From: Nitrospira sp.
Lineage (GTDB): Bacteria > Nitrospirota > Nitrospiria > Nitrospirales > Nitrospiraceae
Direction: 5' to 3'
NCBI GenBank assembly: GCA_037045225.1
Contig: JBAOHZ010000009.1
Location: forward strand, 1,240,001-1,304,000
Length of the DNA: 64,000 nt
In this document: positions 53,334-61,180 of the stretch, piece after piece
Position numbering within the stretch: the first letter of the stretch is position 1
Layout of the letters: the number at the start of each line of letters is the position of its first letter
The notes under the pieces: generated by a model
The model's database searches: none
Told to the model about the DNA's origin: nothing
The model's input: the letters and a program-made list of their open reading frames with translations, nothing else
Made by a program: the position numbers and the translations under genes

Positions 53334-53486
53334 TCATGCGTTGATAGAGAAGGCGCGTCTACAGAGCTGTTCAATTTCTGACGGGAGGGCGTCACTAATG
53401 ACGATGCATGATCCTGGACATGCGGCCGCAGCCTCTTGAACGGTTTCAAGCCTGACGTAGGGAATCGGGTGGGCCACAACGGTCAT
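53334..53486 (-). CDS. possible small soluble protein, 50 aa
   Basis: The frame from ATG 53486 to TGA 53334 reads like real protein: PYVRLETVQEAAAACPGSCI and then ALPSEIEQLCRRAF. It has three cysteines. The ribosome site is weak (GGCGAAAG). No family is recognised. Confidence 0.4.
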   Translation of the reverse strand: MTVVAHPIPYVRLETVQEAAAACPGSCIVISDALPSEIEQLCRRAFSINA

Positions 53487-53534
53487 CTGCGCTTATCTTT
53501 CGCCGACCGTCGGATGTCCTTCGGCAGCAAGCGG

Positions 53535-53642
53535 CTACTCGTGCGAGGACAAGAAGAACACGACGCGCAAGAGGTAGACGATGCCCAAAAACACAAACCC
53601 TCCAAACAGGAGGTGGAGGGAAAAATCGATCAATTCAGCCAT
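53535..53642 (-). CDS. very small membrane protein, 35 aa
   Basis: ATG 53642 follows CGGAGTG at good spacing and the frame ends at TAG 53535. The product is almost one transmembrane helix: LIDFSLHLLFGGFVFLGIVY followed by LLRVVFFLSSHE. Size and shape match small stress-linked membrane proteins. Confidence 0.5.
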   Translation of the reverse strand: MAELIDFSLHLLFGGFVFLGIVYLLRVVFFLSSHE

Positions 53643-54388
53643 CTGGCACTCCGTGTATGATGATGGTGTTGAGAGTCTACTCACGTCATGTTACGGCGAG
53701 GTTTGGGTGCACTCAAAAAGCCTTTACGAGAAGGAGGACACAGGTTGGAAGGTGGGGGTGGCTCGCACGGAAGGCCGATAACCGTTCGAGCGGTGGAGAC
53801 TGTAGTCCCCGTCCGGTCATGTCATGATGGATCCCGTTTCGACTGCACTCAGTTGCTTGTGGGGCGGAGTCCTGCCAGAATGCCCCGCTAAATGGCGCCT
53901 CCGACATCATCTCTCATGCAGTGCCCCGATATACTCGTACCGTTAATGGCCAACATCCTGGCCTCAAGGCCAATCATCGACCGCCAGCCAAACGACACGC
54001 AGGCACAGCGACCCCAAGCTCAACCCTCCACCGTGCATTGTCTCCATCAACAGAGGGTGGCACTCACCCGCGCAGAGTATGACGAACTGATGATGTTGTT
54101 TAACCGAACCATGGGGCAAGCCTTCACAGTTCCACTTGAGCCGTCCCAGAAAATCTGTACGGTGACTTTTGCCGCCCCGCCCCTCCTCACCAAGCCACTG
54201 GTGTACATCTGCCTTCGAAAACTGGCTTCGACGAGACTCAAGTTGGGACACCAAGTTCGCTGACATGACCGCCATAAATCAACGATTCAACACACAAGAG
54301 CAGCCAAGGCAAGCGCCTTGTTTCACCATCGTATTAAAAATTGCACGAACAGCGAAACGTACCCATCACAATGCATGGAGGGAATTGT
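53643..54388. other. 746-base stretch with at most one doubtful gene
   Basis: A plus frame at 53892-54263 (123 codons) has LTRAEYDELMMLFNRTMGQA, which looks helical and protein-like, but it has no ribosome site and the rest is low quality. An overlapping minus frame is equally long. No repeats or RNA genes were seen. Confidence 0.3.
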
Positions 54389-54889
54389 ATGAAAAAGAAA
54401 ACCAAAGAACGGTTAGACCGCATAGAGAAGCGCCTTGAACAACTGGCGGAGGATATTCAAAAACTCAACGGGCTGATGCATGGCACGCAGAGCGTGAAAA
54501 AGAAAGACGTTGTCGCGAAGACCAGGCGGGCGAAAAAAGTCGCGACGAACAAAGTAAGGAATACAAGGAAAGCCGAAGCGGCAAAGAAAGTAGTGGTGGC
54601 GAAAAAAGCGGCGGTTGCGCCCGGATCGGGCACGGCAAGAAAGACCGTCAAGAAGCTGGCCCCGGAACTAGCCAAGAAAAAGGTGGCGGCGAAGGACCAG
54701 CGTCCCGCCAAGGCGAAACCGGCGGTCAAATCTGTTCCGAAGCCCGCACCAAAACCCAAGATGAAGAGCACCAAACCTGGGATGCCCAAGGCCAAGGCGT
54801 CTGTTGCAACGGCTGCGGTCGTTCCCGATCCAAAACCGGTGACGTCTGTAATATCGGCGGCTGGCAAAGGCGGCGAACTTCTAGGCTGA
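54389..54889 (+). CDS. histone H1-like lysine/alanine-rich DNA-binding protein
   Basis: A 166-residue, very basic protein. A short coiled-coil N-terminus (ERLDRIEKRLEQLAEDIQKL) is followed by a disordered tail of AKK, PAK and KPAPK repeats like eukaryotic H1 and bacterial Hc1/AlgR3-type proteins. GGAGGG lies nine bases before the ATG. It probably binds DNA or RNA non-specifically. Directly after the stop at 54887-54889, the +1 frame continues with an acidic stretch (ELDDEEEVGGNIDD) to a stop at 55028, which may be a lost or frameshifted C-terminus. Confidence 0.7.
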   Translation: MKKKTKERLDRIEKRLEQLAEDIQKLNGLMHGTQSVKKKDVVAKTRRAKKVATNKVRNTRKAEAAKKVVVAKKAAVAPGSGTARKTVKKLAPELAKKKVAAKDQRPAKAKPAVKSVPKPAPKPKMKSTKPGMPKAKASVATAAVVPDPKPVTSVISAAGKGGELLG

Positions 54890-55024
54890 ACCGCCGCAAC
54901 CAGAGTTGGATGACGAGGAAGAGGTGGGGGGAAACATCGACGATGTCTCGGAGGCGCTCGAGGATGAGCCGGGAAAGGCGTTGCGCCTGGCATTCTGCCC
55001 TCTGGTCGAAGTGCGCCCTGATAT

Positions 55025-55348
55025 CTAGACAGACCCCTCCGCCTGTCCTTCACTCAATAATTGCATTCTTACCAGGCGCTCAGCCTCTATCCAATCCTCC
55101 ACAGCAGTAATCGCTCGACGCCTTTCGTACAGCTCAAAGGCCTTTCGGGAGACGCGCAGCCTGAATTCCTCTTGCGTCAGCATTCCTTTTGGAAGAGAAG
55201 ATGTCGATTCCTCAGGAGGCGCGGGGCGCTTGTGACTGTTTGTCTTTGGCTTGCGTGGCGGATCCTGACCTTCTTTCCCGGATGATTTTGTAACTCCGAC
55301 TTTTCGTCCAGTGCGGTTGGATTTATCGTTCTCTTGCGAATTCTTCAT
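55025..55348 (-). CDS. DUF2934-domain protein
   Basis: A 107-residue protein. The first 55 residues are basic and disordered (KPKTNSHKRPAPPEESTSS). The DUF2934 motif follows: RVSRKAFELYERRRAITA, then VEDWIEAERLV. The family is common in stress and accessory regions and has no fixed function. GAGAGGATATC stands before the ATG at 55348. It is convergent with the histone-like gene. Confidence 0.75.
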   Translation of the reverse strand: MKNSQENDKSNRTGRKVGVTKSSGKEGQDPPRKPKTNSHKRPAPPEESTSSLPKGMLTQEEFRLRVSRKAFELYERRRAITAVEDWIEAERLVRMQLLSEGQAEGSV

Positions 55349-55503
55349 TGATATCCTCTCTGTGACTACAAGATTCGCCGGAAGGGGGCATTTATGTTTG
55401 CTCTGAGTGACACAGTGCGGTCTGACGTCGGACGCCAGACGGTTGCTGCGGCTTTTTACGATTTGCACGTATGAGTCATGTTCGGTGCAGATCCATTCAC
55501 GGT

Positions 55504-55581
55504 GTGCGCGTGAGCCCCTGCCAGCATGGCGCGCCCACACAACTCCTGGCCATGGTCGGTTCGAATCACCGGCTCATGAGG
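55504..55581 (-). mobile_element. IS3-family OrfB transposase fragment (central part)
   Basis: On minus, PHEPVIRTDHGQELCGRAML followed by AGAHAH matches the IS3 OrfB core, normally S/TDHG-EF--RAMLAWA-AHGV; the aspartate is one of the DDE residues. The match stops at 55504, and the next residues of the family (VRLRFIQPGKP) are found at 52815-52975. Its other end overlaps the last codons of the pyruvate kinase-like gene. Confidence 0.75.
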
Positions 55582-57460
55582 ATTGCGCACTTGGGTCAGT
55601 GAATATTCCAAATTGAGGAGTGATCTCCCGGAAGACTTCTCGTTTTTTCACATGGTGTGGCTCTTCTGCCTGCAGCAGGTGGGCGAGAGTTTTCACGGCA
55701 TCGAGCACATGTTCTCCCTTGTTGAGCATGACACACTCTGCCCGGTGGCCCATGGCTGCATCTGTGATTTCCGCTCGCGCAGGCAGGCCGCTCTTGGCCA
55801 AGGTCTCGAGCACTTGCGTGGCCCATATCACCGGGATGTGCGCCGCCTCGCAAAGACAGAGAATATCCTCCTGAACACGCGCAAGACGCTCAAAACCGAC
55901 CTCGACTGCCAAGTCGCCGCGCGCGATCATGACACCGACGCTAGGCAACTCCAAACCCGCAACCAGCAACTGCGCTAAGTGGTGCACCGCCTCTTGCGTC
56001 TCCACCTTGAGCACGATACCCATGTCGGGGACTCCCAGCTTTTTCAAGGCATCACGAAGATCGTACACATCCTCCGGACGATGGACGAATGAGAGGCCGA
56101 CCGCATTCGCTTGCGCGACGACAAATGGCAGGTCCTTTCGGTCCCGCGCCGTGAGTGCCGGCAAATTCAGCGACGAATCCGGAAAGTTCAACCCCTTGTC
56201 GGACTTGATACGCGCCGGGATACCGCATGGGGCTGTGATTTCTAAAGCCACGTACTGCTCGTGGACGGCTACGACGGATGCTGCGATTTTGCCGTCATCG
56301 ATGTAGACGCGGTCTCCAGTCTTCACGGATAGCAACGCTTCCGGGAGAGTACAGCTGATGCCGGCCGGCATACCGTCACGGGCAAGGTGGCCCGGTTGTT
56401 CGGGATTGCGGTACAAGTGCAGTCGATCTCTCGCCTGTACCCGGAGATCCACTGGCTGCGGTGCCACGGGACCAACGGTGAAGTTCAGGCCTTCCTCTCC
56501 TCGCAGGAGGATCCCTTCCTGCAGATACGCCGTTCGCTCGAGGCCGACTCGGATGTGCGTCGGGCTGATGCGCTCCAGCACGTAGAGCGTACGAGGGCGG
56601 TTTCTGGCGTCTTTAAATTGGAGTGGTTCGCCAACACGCAATCCGTCCAAATTGCCCGGCGCCTGTATTGCGATCACAAACTGGAGGCTCTTTCCCGGTC
56701 GTTGAACCCATTCCGTGTACCGAGCCGCGCTATCGAGGTGACCTTCAAGCAGTCGACTGGGCCGTCCTGCCGCGTCCTTTGGAACCGCCAATTTTAGCGG
56801 ACGTGTCTCGTACTCCAGCGATCCTGTGCGCACCTTAGGACCCGCCAAATCCATCAAGATCCGACACCGTCGCCCCACGCTCCGCTCACCCTGCGTCAGC
56901 CGGTCCTCGGCAGATCGGATCGATTTGATGATCTGTTCCCATTCAAGCTCAGTATCGTGAGCACAATTGATTCGAGCGATATCCATCCCTTCAAGCAACA
57001 ATCGGTCAAGCAGATCTGCCTGGTGAATGATGGTGGCATCCAGAGTCACCATAATCCTGGTTCTTCTGGCGGCACGGGGGCGACCGAGAAGCGCTCGGCT
57101 GCGCTGTGCCAAGAGGGAGGAGGCCCGATTGAGGTCCGGGAGGGACAGGGTTGTCTCAGGCGGCATGGCCCCGACATAACCCATGACGTGTTGCAAGCTA
57201 GCCATGACACTTCCTTCGAGGCGTCCCAAAGAAGAGAGGCCGCGATCGGCGAGCTCAAACTGCAGGTCTTGCACATCCTGGTCGCGTAGCGCGAGATACG
57301 CGAGCAAATTGTCACGACTGCAGGCGCTGTCAGGATTGCATGACCGGAAGTCAGAGTCGGCCATCCCCACTCGGTCCAGGATCTCTGAGTAGAGCATCTC
57401 GAGCCTCCTGGCGAGCGGGCTCTTCGGCGGCTCTATCGCGGAACGGCGCTTGCTGGTCAC
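55574..57460 (-). CDS. atypical pyruvate kinase homologue
   Basis: A 628-residue protein with about 130 extra N-terminal residues and a large insertion around 235-345. Pyruvate kinase motifs remain: MDIARINCAHD, MDLAGPKVRTG, IVLKVET (catalytic Lys and metal Glu), MIARGDLAVEVG (metal Asp) and QVLETL. Differences: NFSHG is NCAHD, and the PTRAE segment reads LPARAE, so a catalytic threonine may be missing. GPKVRTG has the lysine known from potassium-independent enzymes. The C-terminal regulatory domain is absent. The last codons overlap an IS3 fragment. GTG start with GAGGGTG upstream. Activity is uncertain. Confidence 0.8.
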   Translation of the reverse strand: MTSKRRSAIEPPKSPLARRLEMLYSEILDRVGMADSDFRSCNPDSACSRDNLLAYLALRDQDVQDLQFELADRGLSSLGRLEGSVMASLQHVMGYVGAMPPETTLSLPDLNRASSLLAQRSRALLGRPRAARRTRIMVTLDATIIHQADLLDRLLLEGMDIARINCAHDTELEWEQIIKSIRSAEDRLTQGERSVGRRCRILMDLAGPKVRTGSLEYETRPLKLAVPKDAAGRPSRLLEGHLDSAARYTEWVQRPGKSLQFVIAIQAPGNLDGLRVGEPLQFKDARNRPRTLYVLERISPTHIRVGLERTAYLQEGILLRGEEGLNFTVGPVAPQPVDLRVQARDRLHLYRNPEQPGHLARDGMPAGISCTLPEALLSVKTGDRVYIDDGKIAASVVAVHEQYVALEITAPCGIPARIKSDKGLNFPDSSLNLPALTARDRKDLPFVVAQANAVGLSFVHRPEDVYDLRDALKKLGVPDMGIVLKVETQEAVHHLAQLLVAGLELPSVGVMIARGDLAVEVGFERLARVQEDILCLCEAAHIPVIWATQVLETLAKSGLPARAEITDAAMGHRAECVMLNKGEHVLDAVKTLAHLLQAEEPHHVKKREVFREITPQFGIFTDPSAQSS

Positions 57461-57649
57461 GAAGACACCCTCATATAAAATTATCGGCGTGCATGCTCAT
57501 CCTCGTCATCCAATTTCTGACGAAACGCGATGACCTGGCTCGACGGGTCGCGAGCTTTCTCCATAGACAAGCAGCAACGAAAACACTTTCCAGGGATAGA
57601 AGACCGGCTTGGTCGCCGGAGGAGAAATCCGGTCCCTAGCACCCAACCG

Positions 57650-57823
57650 TCATGAAAGCTCAGGATGTTGCATGTGAACGACCACAAAGGCGCCACATTC
57701 ACAGCACCGTAAGGTATCGGCTTTGTTGCCGTGAGAATCACTGACATTTTCGAGCACACGACGATGCAAGCAGTTCGAGGCAGAGCGGGTCGGCAGAGTC
57801 GCAACGGCCTTATCGACTTTCAT
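57650..57823 (-). CDS. small cysteine-pair protein, 57 aa
   Basis: ATG 57823 has AAAGGGGG at proper distance; ATG 57829 would add two residues but crowds the site. The product has TLRCCECGAFVVVH, half of a zinc-ribbon-like motif, and another cysteine in SNCLHRR. No family is recognised. It is upstream of the pyruvate kinase-like gene on the same strand. Confidence 0.5.
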   Translation of the reverse strand: MKVDKAVATLPTRSASNCLHRRVLENVSDSHGNKADTLRCCECGAFVVVHMQHPELS

Positions 57824-57948
57824 CTTCATCCCCCTTTGCTTCAGTGGTATTCCGACTGACCATCAGTCAATGCGTGGACTATCCCTTACGCTGGTTACGT
57901 TGGCGGCGTGCATTCTACTCAGGCCTTGCATCACGTGGCCCCCCGGCG

Positions 57949-58914
57949 TCAGTCCAACCAGCCTTTCTTTCTGAAATACACATAAGGGGCGGCACCGGCG
58001 ATCAGCATGAAGAAAATGGCCGCAGGATAGCCCCATACCCATTTTATTTCCGGCATATTCTCAAAATTCATTCCATAGATACTGGCGACCAGGGTAGGAG
58101 GAAGAAAGACCACCGCCGCGATGGAAAAAATCTTGATAATTTTGTTTTGCTCCAGGTTGATCATGCCTAATAAGGCATCCATCAAGAAATTTATCTTGTC
58201 AAAAATAAATCCCGTGTGCCCGGTCAAGGAGTCGATGTCGCGCAAGACGCCTTTGACTCGTTGCGTTTGTTCAGGTGACAGCACACGACTCCGCAGTAAA
58301 AAGGAGAGGGCTCTCCTGTTGTCGATCAAATCCAGCCGCACTTTCGAATTCAGATCCTCTTGCGCGGCAATCCGTTCAACGTTCTCGCGCATGACTCGAG
58401 ACGTGATGTGTTCCTTCCTGCTGAGAACCACGGCTCCGACTTCATCCAAGGCTCCATAAATCTGCTCCAAGACATCCGCGTCCCGCTCCACGCCGAGTTC
58501 ATAACAACCGAGCAATATGTCCCCTGCATCACTGACCATCCGTCGCCCTGATCGGGCTTGCATTCGAAACAGCGTTAATACGCTCAAGTCGTCATCGTGG
58601 ACGGTTAACAATCGTCCTTGATGCAGGCTGAAGGACATCGTGACAATCGCCGCCGTATCCTCGACTGTCTGGACGAACGTCGAACGAATGTGCACGCCAT
58701 GTTGATCCTGGTAATACCGCGCACTGGCCTCCAAATCCTGCAATTCTTCGTCTTCGGGAAGTTCGAGCGGAAATACGGAGTGCACCAGCTCGCGCTCTTG
58801 CTGGCTCGGATAGGCCAAATCCACCCAAATCAAATCTTTTCGAGTCAGGTCTGTCCTGTTGTCGATCCGGGTCTGGATGACCCGCCCCTCATCTAAGACA
58901 AATGCGCCAAGCAT
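57949..58914 (-). CDS. corA: CorA-type magnesium/divalent cation channel
   Basis: A 321-residue inner-membrane channel. A long cytoplasmic alpha/beta and helical domain (about 1-250) is followed by two transmembrane helices. The selectivity signature YGMNF lies between them, then the short charged loop MPEIKW. The C-terminal FRKKGWLD is typical. No Mg riboswitch or other leader was seen upstream. Potassium-independent metabolism or Mg supply to the neighbouring kinase is speculation. Confidence 0.93.
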   Translation of the reverse strand: MLGAFVLDEGRVIQTRIDNRTDLTRKDLIWVDLAYPSQQERELVHSVFPLELPEDEELQDLEASARYYQDQHGVHIRSTFVQTVEDTAAIVTMSFSLHQGRLLTVHDDDLSVLTLFRMQARSGRRMVSDAGDILLGCYELGVERDADVLEQIYGALDEVGAVVLSRKEHITSRVMRENVERIAAQEDLNSKVRLDLIDNRRALSFLLRSRVLSPEQTQRVKGVLRDIDSLTGHTGFIFDKINFLMDALLGMINLEQNKIIKIFSIAAVVFLPPTLVASIYGMNFENMPEIKWVWGYPAAIFFMLIAGAAPYVYFRKKGWLD

Positions 58915-58984
58915 AACAAAGGCTCACTCCCTCTATACGTCTCTGCCCGGCCCACGCACAGTCCCATCCGACAAGCCCGCCGCA

Positions 58985-59023
58985 CATGATCGGGCACGCG
59001 GGTAACCCACGTGCCCGATCATG
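58985..59023 (-). terminator. 19-bp hairpin downstream of the zinc-ribbon gene
   Basis: The arms 58985-59003 and 59005-59023 are complementary except at one position, with the turn at GGTAACC. It lies between the stop of the small zinc-ribbon gene (59051) and the corA start. No T-run follows, so termination may need Rho, or the hairpin may protect RNA ends. Confidence 0.55.
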
Positions 59024-59050
59024 AGAGGGGAGCTGAGGATCGGTGCAGGA

Positions 59051-59266
59051 TCAGGTTCCTTTATGAGACAGCTCAATATTCTGACGACGGCTGGCGCACC
59101 TGAGGCGGGGTTCCCTACGTTTCATGGGCGGCGGCCAGGTTCGCTGCACATCCATTCGTGACTCCCTCACTGCGCCACAATTGATACAGCGCCGAATGGT
59201 CAGTTCCCCTTCCAAGCCAGTGTATTGATCGCTCACAACCAATCCGGAACAGCGCGTGCAGGACAT
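59051..59266 (-). CDS. small zinc-ribbon protein, 71 aa
   Basis: Two cysteine pairs, CTRC near residue 3 and CINC near residue 28, form a four-cysteine zinc ribbon. The C-terminus is basic and proline-rich (WPPPMKRREPRLRC). GGAGGAGATCGAT leads into the ATG at 59266, which is preferred over an in-frame ATG at 59281. It may bind nucleic acid or be a regulator fragment; no family name is assigned. Confidence 0.65.
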   Translation of the reverse strand: MSCTRCSGLVVSDQYTGLEGELTIRRCINCGAVRESRMDVQRTWPPPMKRREPRLRCASRRQNIELSHKGT

Positions 59267-59396
59267 ATCGATCTCCTCCATGAGGGGGAATGCTACCCCG
59301 CGAGGGTAGACAGAAGGCTCAGGAAACCCTTAAGCGAATGTAAATTAGCGTTGTTCGATCACGCTGAAACCCAGGCAGGAACGTTCAGGTAACATC

Positions 59397-60128
59397 CTAA
59401 GGGGATAGGGTCTTAAGTAATCGTTCCGCTTCCGGCCGAAATCTGCGTTGCCAGGCATACGGATAATGCGGGTGTTCGACATGGAGCACCGCGTCGAGAT
59501 GTGTACGCGCTTCCGCCGGTCGGCCCTGCTTGATGAGGAGTCGGGCTAGAATGAGATGGGCATTGGTATAGCGGCCATCAGCCGCAATGGCGCGCCGCAG
59601 GTACGACTCGGCTTCCTTCTCGCGTCCCCCCAACAGCCAAGGCAACTCCGCACAAAGGCCACCCATCATTTGGAGCGCCTGCGCGTGGTCCGGATCAAGT
59701 TCGATCGCCCGACGGACATGCTCTTTGATTTCGCCCAACACCAGGCCGGCATTGGCGAGGCCTTTTATTCGCTCCGCGCTTCCCAGTGCCGCCGCGTAGA
59801 GAAAATGTGCCTGGGCGTTCGGCTCTTCGAGTTGCAAGGCACGCTTCGCCATCTCCGCTGCCGATTCATAGGCGAGACGTTTCTGTGGCGCGTCCTCGAA
59901 CAAGTCATCGGCAATATCGAGATACAAGCCGGCGCCTGCGATCAACCGTTGTACCGTTTCCCCGCTTGTGGCGATCTGCGATTGCAGAACAGCCACCTCC
60001 CGCTCCAGCGAGGCCGGGTAGTCCGACGGCAGAGACTCATGCTCCGCCCACGCGGAAACATTCAACATCCAGCACGTCAGACCGATGACGGACGCCAACC
60101 GAGACCTAGATGGTCGTCGGCCGATCAA
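59397..60128 (-). CDS. exported TPR-repeat protein
   Basis: A 243-residue protein with a signal peptide (about 10-30, NVSAWAEHE) and four or more tetratricopeptide units, e.g. YLRRAIAADGRYTNAHLILA. TPR proteins scaffold complexes; this one is periplasmic. A TTG at 60128 with AAGGA upstream overlaps the stop of the Lgt-like gene, indicating coupled translation. Reading further upstream would only run antisense through that gene. A decayed copy of the last 50 codons lies at 48798-48959 in the same orientation. Confidence 0.82.
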   Translation of the reverse strand: MIGRRPSRSRLASVIGLTCWMLNVSAWAEHESLPSDYPASLEREVAVLQSQIATSGETVQRLIAGAGLYLDIADDLFEDAPQKRLAYESAAEMAKRALQLEEPNAQAHFLYAAALGSAERIKGLANAGLVLGEIKEHVRRAIELDPDHAQALQMMGGLCAELPWLLGGREKEAESYLRRAIAADGRYTNAHLILARLLIKQGRPAEARTHLDAVLHVEHPHYPYAWQRRFRPEAERLLKTLSP

Positions 60129-61180
60129 ATCTGATCCTTCACGACATGCAGAGACAGAGTTGCCGTCGTGACCCGACTTCGGCCGGTGAACACAAAGATG
60201 CCGAGCCACAAACCCTGCAAACACAGAATCACACCGGGTTGCCACAGAAGCCGGATCCCGCGCGGCAGATCCGGCGAAACGTGCGGCACGTCCGCCAGCC
60301 AGGCAGCCAGTATCACGACGTACACGATGCCGGCAACCGAAAGCAGTTGGTACCACGATACCGTTCCCTCGCCCCGATAGTCGGCGCGCACATATTCCGA
60401 TCCGATGCGCCACACCTGCGTGACCACTACCGTCACCACGAATGCCGCCACCATCCGGCCACTGAAGAACAGCCAGAGCCCGGCCATGCCCGCTGCGACA
60501 GACACGGCGGCGGTCATCGCTTGAATCGGTACCAGCGGGACGGCCTCCAGGTTGCGTTCGTAGGCGGCCTTCCTGGTGGGGCCGACAAACATCGCATGAT
60601 GCTGCGCAAACAATTTGGACAGCCAGGGATGACTCTGATTCAGAGGCGCTCCATAACAACAGCCGAAGCTGAGACAAGCCAGACGCCCCGTCCCCTCCCC
60701 GAACGCATACGCAATCGCGACAGTCGCCAACACGGCGGGCAGCGGTATGACCGCCCCCCCCATCGCGTGAAACACGGTATTCATCGCCGCCACGATCCAG
60801 GGCGCCAGAAACAACCCGAACATAGACGCGCCGCCGATCGTCAAGGTATTGGCTTTGCCTTCGATGACCCGAGCCAGGATTTTCGCCGCCGGTACGCAAG
60901 CGCCAAGCATGATCACGGACAGACAGAGGATGGATTCCAACGACACCGCGACGCTCCCCAGAAGCACGATGACGAACGCCACCGCGATCAGCACCGCACT
61001 GGCTGTGAACGCTCCGTAATACGTCAGATTAAGGCCCGTCCACTGGCCGTCCGGACGCCGTGATCGAGGGACCGTCGCCAGGAACTGCCATCCTTCGCGC
61101 GGCAAGACCCGAAAGGCCCACCAGAACAGCCCCGCATACAGCAGGGTCAACAGCATGGCAGCCGCATTATTGACGGTCAT
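60125..61180 (-). CDS. Lgt-like (prolipoprotein diacylglyceryl transferase family) membrane protein
   Basis: A 351-residue membrane protein with eight or more hydrophobic segments. GEGTGRLACLSFGCCYG is the recognisable Lgt-type motif with its conserved arginine, glycine and cysteines. VPIQAMTA and RIGSEYVRADYRG follow as in Lgt. Overall similarity to true Lgt is low, and members of this side branch may transfer other lipid groups. The ATG at 61180 has GGAGCTCCAG upstream and overlaps the psd gene by 14 bases, so it is in the same operon. Confidence 0.72.
   Translation of the reverse strand: MTVNNAAAMLLTLLYAGLFWWAFRVLPREGWQFLATVPRSRRPDGQWTGLNLTYYGAFTASAVLIAVAFVIVLLGSVAVSLESILCLSVIMLGACVPAAKILARVIEGKANTLTIGGASMFGLFLAPWIVAAMNTVFHAMGGAVIPLPAVLATVAIAYAFGEGTGRLACLSFGCCYGAPLNQSHPWLSKLFAQHHAMFVGPTRKAAYERNLEAVPLVPIQAMTAAVSVAAGMAGLWLFFSGRMVAAFVVTVVVTQVWRIGSEYVRADYRGEGTVSWYQLLSVAGIVYVVILAAWLADVPHVSPDLPRGIRLLWQPGVILCLQGLWLGIFVFTGRSRVTTATLSLHVVKDQI

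Noticed and set aside
55552..55575. GGTTCGAATC resembling a tRNA T-loop
   Set aside because: The flanking bases do not form a T-stem, and no acceptor, D or anticodon arms are found; it is part of the IS3 fragment.
57481..57804. 107-codon minus-strand frame
   Set aside because: An overlapping frame at 57650-57823 has a better ribosome site and a CxxC motif.
60110..61063. 317-codon plus-strand frame opposite the Lgt-like gene
   Set aside because: Rich in Arg, His and Gln as expected from antisense of a membrane protein; no ribosome site.
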